Of a stretch of DNA of 64,000 nucleotides, positions 53,100-61,756 are shown piece after piece. A model generated the notes under the pieces. The model was given only the letters and a program-made list of their open reading frames with translations, was not told the origin of the DNA and did no database searches. The translations under genes and the position numbers were made by a program. The stretch's first letter is position 1. Each line of letters opens with the position of its first letter. Source of the stretch: Coriobacteriia bacterium (GTDB lineage Bacteria > Actinomycetota > Coriobacteriia > Anaerosomatales > Anaerosomataceae); NCBI GenBank assembly GCA_016938135.1, contig JAFGVD010000029.1:54054-118053 (forward strand). Reading direction: 5' to 3'.

Positions 53100-53399
53100 C
53101 TACTGGACGCAGCTTGAGTACTTCAGGAAGACACCGATGGCCTCATCGATCAGCTCGTCACGGGTGCGCTCCTCATCGTCGATGAGACATGTCTTCATCG
53201 AGTAGCCGATGATATGCAGCCCGACCTGATTCAGTGCGCTCTTTGCCGCCATGATCTGAGTAAGGACGGCCTCACAGTCCTTGCCGGACTCGATCATCGT
53301 CTGTAGGCCGCGGACCTGACCTTCCAGACGCTTGAGCCGATTGATTATCTTGCGGCGTTCCTCTTCGTTGGAGATAGGCTTCTGAACCGCATCAGTCAT
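53100..53399 (-). CDS. CsoR-family repressor with CstR-type cysteine pair
   Basis: A 99-residue all-helical DUF156 repressor with RLKRLEGQVRGLQTMIESGKDC and AAKSALNQVGLHIIGYSMKTCLID. Family ligands map to Cys42, Ser67 and Cys71. Copper-sensing CsoR needs Cys-His-Cys and FrmR/RcnR also use the His, but here it is Ser. The Cys42-x28-Cys71 pair without the His is the arrangement of CstR, which senses persulfides by forming a di- or trisulfide. Reactive-sulfur sensing is therefore more likely than copper. ATG at 53399 has AAGGAG eight bases upstream. It is divergent from the CDF exporter with a shared palindromic operator. Confidence 0.85.
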   Translation of the reverse strand: MTDAVQKPISNEEERRKIINRLKRLEGQVRGLQTMIESGKDCEAVLTQIMAAKSALNQVGLHIIGYSMKTCLIDDEERTRDELIDEAIGVFLKYSSCVQ

Positions 53400-53457
53400 G
53401 ATGGTGTCTCCTTGTGTCGCCTTCATGATGGCGTACAATACTTTAGTTCACGCAAAT

Positions 53458-53474
53458 ATACCCCCAGGGGGTAT
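53458..53474. promoter_or_regulatory. CsoR/CstR-type operator between the repressor and CDF genes
   Basis: ATACCCCC-A-GGGGGTAT is a perfect 17-base palindrome in the 96-base divergent region. It matches the site in the thioredoxin promoter, so the repressor probably controls itself, the CDF exporter and thioredoxin. Confidence 0.78.
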
Positions 53475-53495
53475 GATGAGCAAGAGGCGAGGTAC

Positions 53496-54437
53496 GTGGG
53501 CTACTCAAAACTGAAGGGCGCAGCCGACAGTCAGCGCGTCCGTTCGATCAAGCGGGTGCTCTGGAGTATCCTCGGTCTCAACCTGCTCGTGGCCGCTGCC
53601 AAACTCGGCTATGGGTTCATCTCCGGTTCCGTCGCCATGACCGCAGACGGTTTCCACTCGTTGTTTGACGGAACGTCGAATGTGATCGGTCTGCTAGGTA
53701 TGGGAATGGCGGGAAGACCTGCCGATGAGGACCATCCTTACGGTCATCAGAAGTACGAGACATTCGCATCCGCATTCATCGCGGTGATCCTTCTGGTTGC
53801 TGCATGGAATGTGGGCTCCTCGGCGTTCGATAGGCTCATGAATCCGGGTGACGGTCCCCGGGTCGACGCACTTTCCTTCGTTGTCATGCTGGGTACGCTT
53901 GCGGTCAACATCTGCATCACGGTCTATGAACGCCGGGTAGGCCGAAGGCTGGGCAGTGAGATACTGATCGCTGATGCCAGCCACACCGGAAGCGACGTCT
54001 TGGTGAGCATCGGGGTCATTGTCGGTCTTATCGCAGTGCGCCTGGGTCTTCCCATCGCCGATTCTTTGATGGGTCTGCTCGTTGCCGCAGCCATCGTTGT
54101 GGCGGCGCTCAAGGTGTTCAAGTCGGCCAACGCGACTCTTTCGGACAAGGCCCGTATACCGTCCGCGGAGATCTGCGATGTCGTGCTCAAGGTTGACGGC
54201 GTGTTGGGTTGTCACGATATCCGTACCCGCGGAACTGCCAGCGAAGTGTATGTGGATCTGCACATCCAGGTGAATCCCGGTGTGTCTGTCGCCGAGGGCC
54301 ACGCGGTCGCGGAAGCGGTCGAGAAGGCCGTGGCAGACGGCTTCTCGCGAATCGTGGACGTGATAGCGCATCTTGAGCCGCTGGACGAGTACCAGAAGCA
54401 GAAGACCAAGCAGCAGACCGTCGAGGGCCTCATATAG
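53496..54437 (+). CDS. Cation diffusion facilitator family transporter
   Basis: A 313-residue CDF protein exporting divalent metals by proton antiport. It has six helices; metal-site residues are in MTADGFHSLFDGTSN (TM2) and ADASHTGSDVLVS (TM5), with HPYGHQKYE between. The C-terminal cytoplasmic domain (about 220-300) has GCHDIRTRGTASEVYVDLHIQV. TM2 has Asp-x-x-His rather than a plain Asp-Asp pair, as in zinc/iron-type members. GTG at 53496 follows GCGAGGTAC; the longer open frame runs across the operator and is unlikely. It is probably controlled by the divergent repressor. Confidence 0.9.
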   Translation: MGYSKLKGAADSQRVRSIKRVLWSILGLNLLVAAAKLGYGFISGSVAMTADGFHSLFDGTSNVIGLLGMGMAGRPADEDHPYGHQKYETFASAFIAVILLVAAWNVGSSAFDRLMNPGDGPRVDALSFVVMLGTLAVNICITVYERRVGRRLGSEILIADASHTGSDVLVSIGVIVGLIAVRLGLPIADSLMGLLVAAAIVVAALKVFKSANATLSDKARIPSAEICDVVLKVDGVLGCHDIRTRGTASEVYVDLHIQVNPGVSVAEGHAVAEAVEKAVADGFSRIVDVIAHLEPLDEYQKQKTKQQTVEGLI

Positions 54438-54438
54438 C

Positions 54439-55437
54439 ATGCAGGAGACGAAACCGCGGAAGCTTGTCGGACCTGCAACAGGACCGCATCACGCACGAAC
54501 CGGATACGCTCTTGCCGTGCTTGCTGCGACCGCATGGGCCACAGGGGGGCTTTCGGCCAAGTGGCTGTTCTCTCCCGTTGATGCGACAACTGCTGGATGG
54601 CCGTTTCCACCGTTGGGGCTTGAGATCGACCCGCTCCTTCTCTCGGCGGCCAGGGCGATGCTGTCGTTTGTCATGCTTCTCGTCTATCTGCTGATCAGAC
54701 GCCGGGGAGCTCTCAAGATCGGCGTGAGGGACGTTCCATTTCTTGCTTTGTTCGGCGTCGCCGGGCTGGCGCTGGTGCATTTCAGCTACTTCATGACGAT
54801 CTCGCTCACGGGTGTCGCCACCGCGATCTTGCTCGAGTACCTGGCGCCGATCATCGTCCTTGTCTTCTCGGTGAGCTTCTTGAAGGAGCGACTCACCTGG
54901 ACACTGCCCGGAGCCGTCGTCCTGTCGATCGCCGGTTGCGCGCTGATGGTGGGAGTCCTGGGTGAGAGCGGCGTTGCGGTGCCGGCGGAGGGGCTCGCAT
55001 GGGGTCTGGCTTCCGCCGTGTTCTTCGCAGGCTATACACTGATGGGGAAGTATGCGTCCACACGATATTCATCCTGGACCCTGCTGACGTACGGGCTGGG
55101 ATTCGCCGCGCTGTTCTGGGTGATCTACCTGGGTGGCCCCGGAGACGTCATCGTCCTGCTGTCCGACCCAAAGGGACTGGGCGCCGTGTCTTTTGTCGCG
55201 CTCGTCAGCACCATCATCCCTTTCGGAGCGTTCCTGAAGGCATTGCAGTACATAGAGGCGACGAAGGCATCGGTCACTTCCACGCTCGAACCCGTGGTCG
55301 CAGGTATCGTGGCGTGGTGGATCTTGGGAGAGGTCCTGACGCCGTTGCAGCTTCTGGGGGGCGCCCTTGTGATAGGAGCGATCATGCTTGCGCAGGCGCC
55401 GGTCAGGCAAAGAGGCGTGCTCCCGCCGGTAGGGTGA
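54439..55437 (+). CDS. EamA/RhaT-family (DMT) transporter
   Basis: A 332-residue membrane protein with ten helices in two EamA repeats (AVLAATAWATGGLSAKWLF with LLEYLAPIIVLVFSVSFLKERLTW, then AVFFAGYTLMGKYAST with TSTLEPVVAGIVAWWILGEVLTPLQLLGGALVIG). Drug/metabolite transporters export amino acids, nucleosides or drugs; no substrate is evident. It starts right after the CDF gene and may share its transcript. The region after its stop holds the rpoN promoter. Confidence 0.9.
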   Translation: MQETKPRKLVGPATGPHHARTGYALAVLAATAWATGGLSAKWLFSPVDATTAGWPFPPLGLEIDPLLLSAARAMLSFVMLLVYLLIRRRGALKIGVRDVPFLALFGVAGLALVHFSYFMTISLTGVATAILLEYLAPIIVLVFSVSFLKERLTWTLPGAVVLSIAGCALMVGVLGESGVAVPAEGLAWGLASAVFFAGYTLMGKYASTRYSSWTLLTYGLGFAALFWVIYLGGPGDVIVLLSDPKGLGAVSFVALVSTIIPFGAFLKALQYIEATKASVTSTLEPVVAGIVAWWILGEVLTPLQLLGGALVIGAIMLAQAPVRQRGVLPPVG

Positions 55438-55483
55438 ACGCTATCAGGTTAGCAGCGCAGCCAAAACGAGAATACATGTAGAG

Positions 55484-55498
55484 TGGTACATAGTTTGC
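55484..55498 (+). promoter_or_regulatory. Sigma-54 promoter upstream of rpoN
   Basis: TGGTAC-N5-TTGC matches the -24/-12 consensus (TGGCAC-N5-TTGC) with one change and keeps the GG-N10-GC core. It lies 43 bases before rpoN, which implies that sigma-54 drives its own operon. A CAGGTT motif lies exactly 40 bases upstream of the GG (55445-55450). Confidence 0.6.
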
Positions 55499-55541
55499 TA
55501 AGCCGCGATTCGCGCTGACTGATGAATGCCCGGAGGACGCA

Positions 55542-56936
55542 ATGGAACTGATCCAGCGCCCCGATCTACGACAGAAGATGACGCTGTCACCCCAGGTCTA
55601 TCAAGGGTTGGCCATCCTTGCCATGCCTGTGGTCGAGTTGCAGCAGCTCATAGAGACACAGCTCCTTGAGAATCCGATGCTTGAGGTTGAGGAGTACGAG
55701 GACGAATCCGGGGAGAACGAGGATGAGCGCGTCGAAGACAAGGAAGAAGAACGCGCCTGGGATGAATGGCTCGATCAGTATGAGGACATCGACGGCAATG
55801 AGCCGAGTTCCCCGAAAGACCCGAACATGGAGGAGATCAACTCTGAGGAATTCGTAGGCGGCGTTCAGACCTTCGGTGACTATCTTCTCGAACAGCTCGG
55901 CATGCTTGATATCGAAGACGACGTGGATCGTGCGGCTCGCGCGATCATCGGGTCGCTGGATGACGACGGCTTCTTCGTGAGTGACTGTACCGAGATAGGG
56001 ATCATCACCGGTGTCCGTGGTGAGACTGTCGAGGCGGCTTTGCGCGTTGTCCAGCAACTGGACCCGCCCGGCGTTGCTGCTCGTGATGTGAGGGAAGCGC
56101 TGCGCATCCAGGCGGCCTATCTCGGTTTTGACAGCCCGCTTCTTCTGGCGATCATCGACAAGCATCTTGATGACATCGCTGTGAGCCACTTTCGTAAGGT
56201 GGCACGAGCGGAGCGTGTGGATGAGGAGGACGTGCGCACGGCGGTCGAGCAGTTGCGACAGCTCAACCCGCGCCCAGCGGGGTCGTTCTCGCCGGGGCAC
56301 GCGCCGGCATACGTGCTTCCAGATGTCACGCTTCGGCGCTTCGGAGACGAGTGGCTCGTTGTTTCGAACAACGAGGCGGTTCCTGCTCTTCGAGTGAACC
56401 CGCGCTACCGGGCGTTGCTCCGTTCCGGGTCCAATGCAGACGAAGAGACCCGCAAGTACCTCAAAGACAAGATCCGCTCGGCGGAGTCATTCATGAAGAA
56501 CGTCGACCGCCGGCGCGACACGGTGAGCCGCATCGCCGAGATCATCCTTGAGGTCCAAGACGAGTTCTTCCGAGACGGAAAGGGCGATTTGCGCCCCTTG
56601 CGTCTTGAGGATGTCGCGGTGGAGATCGGAGTTCACCTGTCTACTGTGAGCCGTGGCGTGACGGGGAAGTACATGGCAACGCCCTACGGCCTGTTCGAGC
56701 TGAAGCACTTCTTCTCGGGCGGCTATCGCACCTCGTCGGGGATGGACGTGGCGGCCACTACCGTGAAGCAGCGCCTCAAAGACCTGCTTGCGGCTGAGGC
56801 TCCACAGAAGCCGCTTTCGGATCAGAAGCTTGCGGAAGCACTTGCTGAGGAGGGCGTTCCGGTTGCCCGCAGAACCGTAGCCAAGTATCGCGAAGAGATG
56901 GGTGTCGAGCCTTCCTGGGCTCGGAAGCGTCGATGA
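55542..56936 (+). CDS. rpoN: RNA polymerase sigma-54 factor
   Basis: The 464-residue protein has region I (QRPDLRQKMTLSPQVYQGLAILAMPVVELQQLIETQLLENP), an acidic region II (about 50-110), the core-binding domain with LDPPGVAARDVREAL, and the HTH and RpoN box ARRTVAKYREEMG near the C-terminus. It recognises -24/-12 promoters and needs an AAA+ activator to open DNA. Most Actinobacteria lack rpoN. It forms an operon with the following kinase and activator (four-base overlaps) and has a candidate sigma-54 promoter of its own. CGGAGGACGCA precedes the ATG. Confidence 0.96.
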   Translation: MELIQRPDLRQKMTLSPQVYQGLAILAMPVVELQQLIETQLLENPMLEVEEYEDESGENEDERVEDKEEERAWDEWLDQYEDIDGNEPSSPKDPNMEEINSEEFVGGVQTFGDYLLEQLGMLDIEDDVDRAARAIIGSLDDDGFFVSDCTEIGIITGVRGETVEAALRVVQQLDPPGVAARDVREALRIQAAYLGFDSPLLLAIIDKHLDDIAVSHFRKVARAERVDEEDVRTAVEQLRQLNPRPAGSFSPGHAPAYVLPDVTLRRFGDEWLVVSNNEAVPALRVNPRYRALLRSGSNADEETRKYLKDKIRSAESFMKNVDRRRDTVSRIAEIILEVQDEFFRDGKGDLRPLRLEDVAVEIGVHLSTVSRGVTGKYMATPYGLFELKHFFSGGYRTSSGMDVAATTVKQRLKDLLAAEAPQKPLSDQKLAEALAEEGVPVARRTVAKYREEMGVEPSWARKRR

Positions 56937-58468
56937 CCCAGGGCGGGCGTGTTCTTCCACCGCAGATGACCCACAGCGAGTCCCCGAAAGAGCGTTCCGG
57001 GAGCATCGTTCGGGACGTAGTTTTGATCGTGGTCCTGCTCGGGGTCATCACCGTGCTGCACCTGTTCACCAACACGAGTCCAAGCGCTATGAGCATGCAC
57101 ATGCTGTATCGCCGCTTGTACTACCTGCCGATCATGTACGCGGGATTCGTCTTCGGCAGGCGGGGCGGCCTGATCACCGCGCTGGCGGCCACCCTATTGT
57201 TCGCTCCGCATGCGCAGCTGTCTTTGGGTGGGCTGTTCGGTGCGAACATCGACAACCTGTATGAGATCGTGATGTACATCGCAGTGGGTTCCTTGTTCGG
57301 CTGGCTTCGTGACCTGGAAGAAGTGAAGACGGCCGATCTCCGGCAGGTCAGCAGCCAGCTTGAGGACGCATACCGCAAGCTTGAAGAGCGCGCCATCCAG
57401 CTGATCAACATCCAAGACTACACGCAGTCGATTCTGCGTTCGATTACTTCCGGCGTCATCACCGTTGGTCCGGATGGTTCCGTGGCCACGGCCAACCCTG
57501 CCGCTGAACGCATGCTTGGAATGCGCGAGGTGGACATGGTGCCCCGGAGGATAGGCATGCTGTTCTCCGATGACGGTGGCTTGGATCAGGACGTGGTCAA
57601 GGTGCTGGAAGGGCCATTGCCCCGTATGGTCCGTGACGTGCGCATGGTTTCTCGTGCGGGTCGGACGCTACACGTTCAGCTGTCGACATCTCGCATGCGG
57701 GATATCGACGGCAGGATACTGGGAGCTGTCGTCACACTGGAAGATGTCTCGGAGGTCAAGGCGTTGACCGATCAGCTCATAAGGGCCGACCGACTGGCTG
57801 CAATGGGCGAGCTTACTGCGGGAGTAGCGCATGAGGTGCGCAATCCGCTCGGCATCATCAGGGCTTCGGTACAGCTGCTGGAAGACCCGGATTCGGGTCC
57901 TTTGAGAACCAGTGAGGCTGCGTCTGTCATCAAGCAAGAGATCGATCGTCTGGATCGAGTCATCAAGGCGCTCCTTGACTTTGGAAGACCGTCCAGGCCC
58001 ACTCTGATGGCGACAGCCGTGACGGACGTGCTCTCCGACGTGGTGCTGTTCACGCGTCGCTTCGCCAGTCAGTCACATGTGCAGATCGAGGAGCAGTATC
58101 CCGCCCAGCTGCCTGATGTGATCGCGGACGCCGATCAGCTCAAGCAGGTGTTCGTCAATCTGATCTCCAACGCGGTCCAGGCTATGGAGGACACCGGAGG
58201 GACGATTCGAGTGAAGGTCGATACAGATGACGCCTTTGTCTCGGTGAGCGTCATCGACGATGGTCCGGGGATCGATACAGAGGACCTCTCGAAGGTGTTC
58301 GACCCGTTCTACTCCACGCGTGATGCTGGTACCGGGCTTGGACTTACCATGGTACATAGGATCGTCGACGACCATAACGGGCATATCGAAGTGGCGAGCG
58401 AGCCTGGAGCGGGGACGCGGTTCACGGTCTCGCTGCCAGTCTCTCAAAATGGGAGCGTGAGTCGGTGA
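56933..58468 (+). CDS. NtrB-like membrane histidine kinase
   Basis: A 511-residue kinase. Residues about 25-130 form a compact four-helix membrane domain (LYYLPIMYAGFVFGRRGGLITALAATLLFAP) with no sizeable outer sensor. A coiled segment leads to a PAS domain (about 165-275, SILRSITSGVITVGPDGSVATANPAAERMLG). The HisKA helix has the phosphorylated His in GVAHEVRNPLGII, and the ATPase domain has NLISNAVQAME, VIDDGPGIDTED, FDPFYSTRDAGTGLGL. The membrane domain or PAS may sense the metal or redox signal directly. It overlaps rpoN and the activator by four bases on each side. Confidence 0.92.
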   Translation: MTQGGRVLPPQMTHSESPKERSGSIVRDVVLIVVLLGVITVLHLFTNTSPSAMSMHMLYRRLYYLPIMYAGFVFGRRGGLITALAATLLFAPHAQLSLGGLFGANIDNLYEIVMYIAVGSLFGWLRDLEEVKTADLRQVSSQLEDAYRKLEERAIQLINIQDYTQSILRSITSGVITVGPDGSVATANPAAERMLGMREVDMVPRRIGMLFSDDGGLDQDVVKVLEGPLPRMVRDVRMVSRAGRTLHVQLSTSRMRDIDGRILGAVVTLEDVSEVKALTDQLIRADRLAAMGELTAGVAHEVRNPLGIIRASVQLLEDPDSGPLRTSEAASVIKQEIDRLDRVIKALLDFGRPSRPTLMATAVTDVLSDVVLFTRRFASQSHVQIEEQYPAQLPDVIADADQLKQVFVNLISNAVQAMEDTGGTIRVKVDTDDAFVSVSVIDDGPGIDTEDLSKVFDPFYSTRDAGTGLGLTMVHRIVDDHNGHIEVASEPGAGTRFTVSLPVSQNGSVSR

Positions 58469-59814
58469 AGAAGAGAGTCCTTATCGCGGACGATGAGAAG
58501 AACATGCGTTGGGTTCTCGGGCAGTCCCTAGAAGCCGAGGGCTACGAGGTCGTAGAAGCATGTGACGGCAAAGAAGCCCTTTCTTCGGTCGCCGAGATGC
58601 TTCCCGATATCATGATCCTGGACCACAAGATGCCTGCTCCGGATGGTATGGAAGTCCTGCGGCGTCTGCGGGCCAAAGGGTATACGTTCCCGGTGATCAT
58701 GCTCACTGCACACGGGAACGTCCAGACTGCCGTCGAGGCCATGAAGGCCGGTTCCAGCGAGTACCTGACAAAGCCGTTCGATCTGGATGAGCTCAAGATC
58801 AGCATCGAGAAGGCGCTGAAGATGAGCGAACTGGCCGCCGAGGTCTCGCGCTTGCGCGAGGAGCTGGACAAAGACTACGACATCGAAGGCATCGTGGCAC
58901 AAGACCCGGCGACACTGAGTGTTCTGGAGACCGTGCGGAAGGTGGCGCCCACGGTCGCTACCACGATCATATACGGTGAATCCGGGACCGGGAAGGAGCT
59001 GGTGGCGCGGGCGCTGCACCGTCTGTCTGACCGCGCCGACAAGCCGTTCATCTCCGTCAGCGCCGGTGCGCTTCCGGAGACACTGCTTGAGAGCGAGCTG
59101 TTCGGCTACGAGAAAGGGGCATTCACCGGCGCAATGACTGCGAAGCCCGGCCGCTTCGAAATGGCGAACGGTGGCACGCTGTTCCTCGACGAGATCGGAG
59201 ACATCTCTCCCGCCGTGCAGGTGAAGCTCCTGAGGGTCTTGCAGGAGCGTACGTTCGAGCGTCTCGGCGGGACCCGGTCCATCGAGGTCGATGTGCGCGT
59301 TGTCGCAGCCACCAACCAAGATCTGCAGCAGCTGATCGCTGACGGTTCGTTCCGAGAAGACCTGTTCTATAGGCTCAGTGTCGTGCCTGTGTCCTTGCCG
59401 CCGCTGAGGCAGAGGAAGTCTGACGTACCGCTCCTGGTTGCGCACTTCCTTGAGAAGTTCAATGTGAAGGACAAGACCATCACACCCGAGGCCATGCAGC
59501 TGCTTGTCGATTACCAATGGCCGGGCAACATCCGTGAACTTGAGAACACGATCGAACGGATCGCGATCCTTGCCCAGGGCGAGTCCATCGGTGTGGAGGA
59601 TCTGCCGGCTGAGGTGAGAGTCGGAGTGCGTACATGCGACCTCGGTGCCCGGTGTTTCGTGCTTCCTCAAGCCGGACTGGATCTGGAGGAGGTCGAGCTC
59701 GATCTCGTCAAGCAGGCCTTGGACCGCGCGGGTGGTGCCGCTCCGAAGGCTGCAAAGCTGCTGGGTCTCACCACGAAGACGCTCGAAGCCCGCATGGAGA
59801 AGTACGGCCTGTAA
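58465..59814 (+). CDS. NtrC-family sigma-54-dependent response regulator
   Basis: The 449-residue activator has a receiver (DDEK at 9-12, Asp53 in MILDHKMP, a later Lys in TKPFDLDEL), a central AAA+ domain with Walker A GESGTGKELVAR, the sigma-54 contact loop GAFTGA, Walker B GGTLFLDEIGD and the Arg-finger region, and a C-terminal Fis-type helix-turn-helix (AAPKAAKLLGLTTKTLEARMEKYGL). A Cys pair (CDLGARC) in the linker before the DNA-binding domain is unusual and might respond to metal or redox. The GTG start overlaps the kinase stop. The nearest downstream sigma-54 promoter, at 59873, drives the copper-type operon. Confidence 0.94.
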   Translation: MKKRVLIADDEKNMRWVLGQSLEAEGYEVVEACDGKEALSSVAEMLPDIMILDHKMPAPDGMEVLRRLRAKGYTFPVIMLTAHGNVQTAVEAMKAGSSEYLTKPFDLDELKISIEKALKMSELAAEVSRLREELDKDYDIEGIVAQDPATLSVLETVRKVAPTVATTIIYGESGTGKELVARALHRLSDRADKPFISVSAGALPETLLESELFGYEKGAFTGAMTAKPGRFEMANGGTLFLDEIGDISPAVQVKLLRVLQERTFERLGGTRSIEVDVRVVAATNQDLQQLIADGSFREDLFYRLSVVPVSLPPLRQRKSDVPLLVAHFLEKFNVKDKTITPEAMQLLVDYQWPGNIRELENTIERIAILAQGESIGVEDLPAEVRVGVRTCDLGARCFVLPQAGLDLEEVELDLVKQALDRAGGAAPKAAKLLGLTTKTLEARMEKYGL

Positions 59815-59872
59815 CCCGGATGATCGCTGATGCCAGGTTCTGCTTGCGGCAGTGGATCAGTGGTCGCACCGT

Positions 59873-59887
59873 TGGCACAACCCTTGC
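59873..59887 (+). promoter_or_regulatory. Sigma-54 promoter of the copper-type operon
   Basis: TGGCAC-N5-TTGC, preceded by T and followed by A, is a full match to the -24/-12 core (GG at 59874-59875 and GC at 59886-59887). The start site would be near 59899, 34 bases before the first gene. CAGGTT lies exactly 40 bases upstream of the GG, as at rpoN. Confidence 0.82.
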
Positions 59888-59932
59888 ACTTCATATGCGT
59901 CGACACTGACCTACAAGGAATGGACGGCGAGG

Positions 59933-60280
59933 ATGCGCACGAGGAGATTGCTGCTCACCGTAGTGAGTCTACTCGCCGCTGCAGGCCTGATGGCAGGGCT
60001 GCTCCTACTGGTCAACGCCGAGTCGGGTTTCTCGGAATGCACCGGTACCACTGCGTATGGCTGGCTGGCGTTGTTGCTCGCCGCTTCAATCATTGGTGGC
60101 TTGGCCTGGGTGCTTCTAGGCCAGGAATCCGGAAGTGACACGCCCGGTTCATCTGCCGCAGCCCCATGTCCATCGTGCGGCGGTGACGTTCTGTGCGAGT
60201 GGCGCCTGTGCCCGCACTGCGGCGTGATGCTGAACTTGACCTCGATATCGAACACCAGCGACCCCGCTTCACAAGGATAA
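59933..60280 (+). CDS. Small membrane protein with C-terminal zinc ribbon
   Basis: A 115-residue protein with two hydrophobic helices (about 6-25 and 42-63) and a C-terminal zinc ribbon with CPSCGGDVLCEWRLCPHCG, five cysteines. An extra Cys between the helices (SECTGTT) would be outside the membrane. It is the first gene after the sigma-54 promoter. The start at 59933 gives a normal Arg-rich inner N-terminus; the frame extends to 59852, across the promoter. Possible roles are metal sensing or chaperoning at the membrane, inferred from context. I do not recognise a named family. Confidence 0.7.
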   Translation: MRTRRLLLTVVSLLAAAGLMAGLLLLVNAESGFSECTGTTAYGWLALLLAASIIGGLAWVLLGQESGSDTPGSSAAAPCPSCGGDVLCEWRLCPHCGVMLNLTSISNTSDPASQG

Positions 60281-60299
60281 CCAACGCAAGGGGAATCTA

Positions 60300-61442
60300 T
60301 TGAGTGTCTGGTCCTATCTGCTTCTAGGGCTCGCAACGAGTGTCCACTGTGTAGCCATGTGCGGTGGACTCGTCTTGACCTACGCTGTGAAAGGTGAGGG
60401 CGTTGGCACCTTTCCGCAGCGCTTGAAGCCACATCTGGCGTATCAGTCCGCGAAGATCATCAGCTACATGCTGGTAGCGGTCCTGCTCGGCGCTCTGGCC
60501 TCGCTTGCCGGTTCCGCGTTGGATATCACCGGGATACGTAGCTGGATCATGGTAGTCGCGGGTGCCTATATGGTGCTTCTGGGACTCACCATGACAGGTG
60601 CGTTCCCGGCGCTGCGGCGATTGACGCCGCGCCCGCCCCAGTTCCTCGTGAGCGCGCTGACAAGGAATCGCCGCAAGGCCGTTCGGGAGGTTGCCGAAGG
60701 CGATGTCGGCTTGGGAACGCCTATCACATTCGGTCTGCTCACCGGACTGATGCCCTGTGCACCCCTGATCGCTGCTCAGGCAGGTGCTCTGAGTGCAGCC
60801 TCACCGCTTCAGGGCGCTGTGCTGATGTTGGCCTTCGGCCTTGGGACCGCACCGCTGATGCTGGTCTTCGGTCTGGCGACTTCCACCCTGAGTGGCGCTT
60901 TCAAGCGAAGGATGCTCGTTGTCGCCGCACTGGTGGTCGTGGTCTTCGGACTCGTCATCCTGAATCGCGGCGCCATGCTGGTGGGCTCTTCTGTCACCTT
61001 TCAATCAGTGGCGCGGATGGCTACCGGCGTGGAGACGTCGCCAAGCGATGGCTACGCCGTTGGTGCCGATGGCGTCGTAGAGGTGAGACTGACCATCCGG
61101 AATACGCGTTTTGAGCCGGAGGTCCTTATTGTTCCGGCTGACAGACCGGTGAGGATACTGGTGGATCGCCAGGAGGACGGTGCATGTTCCGAGCAGATCG
61201 CTTTGCCGCAATTCGGCGTCTTGGAAGATGTCGAGGCTTTTGCTGTGACGACGGTTGAGTTGCCTCCAACCCCTGAGGGTACGTATACGCTTACATGCGG
61301 TATGGGCATGATGTCGGGTCAGTTGGTCGTGGGAGGCTCCACAGGCGGTACCGGACCCCTGGTCGCGGCAGTGGTGGGTGTGGGGGTTCTGGGAGTCTTG
61401 CTGTATGTGTTTCGACGCCGGCTGGGCGGAGTTGCGAAGTAG
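60300..61442 (+). CDS. Sulfite exporter TauE/SafE-like protein fused to a cupredoxin-like domain
   Basis: A 380-residue protein. Residues 1-225 are a six- to seven-helix domain of the SafE/UreH/DsbD-like type with GLATSVHCVAMCGG near the N-terminus and GLLTGLMPCAPLIAAQAGAL later, giving membrane-embedded Cys residues. Residues about 250-345 look like an EfeO-type cupredoxin (VEVRLTIRNTRFEPEVLIVPADRPVRI) with Cys and Met candidates in DGACSEQIALPQFG and YTLTCGMGMMSG. A last helix follows. Such fusions are found next to copper ATPases and probably move copper or reducing equivalents. The start is TTG with AAGGGGAA upstream. It is the second gene of the sigma-54 operon. Confidence 0.85.
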   Translation: MSVWSYLLLGLATSVHCVAMCGGLVLTYAVKGEGVGTFPQRLKPHLAYQSAKIISYMLVAVLLGALASLAGSALDITGIRSWIMVVAGAYMVLLGLTMTGAFPALRRLTPRPPQFLVSALTRNRRKAVREVAEGDVGLGTPITFGLLTGLMPCAPLIAAQAGALSAASPLQGAVLMLAFGLGTAPLMLVFGLATSTLSGAFKRRMLVVAALVVVVFGLVILNRGAMLVGSSVTFQSVARMATGVETSPSDGYAVGADGVVEVRLTIRNTRFEPEVLIVPADRPVRILVDRQEDGACSEQIALPQFGVLEDVEAFAVTTVELPPTPEGTYTLTCGMGMMSGQLVVGGSTGGTGPLVAAVVGVGVLGVLLYVFRRRLGGVAK

Positions 61443-61480
61443 TCAGAATCGTTCGTGTTGACGCGACCAAGGAGTTTCAG

Positions 61481-61708
61481 ATGGGCGAGAAGATCACCAG
61501 GCGTTTCGAGACGACGGGCATGCATTGCCCGTCATGCTCCATGCTTATCAAGATGAGCCTGGCCGACCTTGATGGTATGGAGTCTGCCGACGTCGATCAT
61601 CGCACGGGGATAACCACCGTTGAATTCGACCCGGACAAGCTAAGCGATGACGATATCGTCGGCGAGATCGTGAAGGCCGGCTACGGGGCCAAGCCGCTGG
61701 CTGGCTGA
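61481..61708 (+). CDS. HMA-domain metallochaperone (CopZ type)
   Basis: A 75-residue single heavy-metal-associated domain with TTGMHCPSCSMLIKMSL (CxxC), the following helix and the pattern GITTVEFDPDKLSDDDIVGEIVKAGYGA. It probably hands Cu(I) to the ATPase encoded next. AAGGAGTTTCAG precedes the ATG. It lies 38 bases after the TauE-cupredoxin gene and 48 bases before the ATPase. Confidence 0.9.
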   Translation: MGEKITRRFETTGMHCPSCSMLIKMSLADLDGMESADVDHRTGITTVEFDPDKLSDDDIVGEIVKAGYGAKPLAG

Positions 61709-61756
61709 CACGCTCGCTAGTCTACGAATCGCTCGTGGTGAAGTAGGAGGAAGTCG

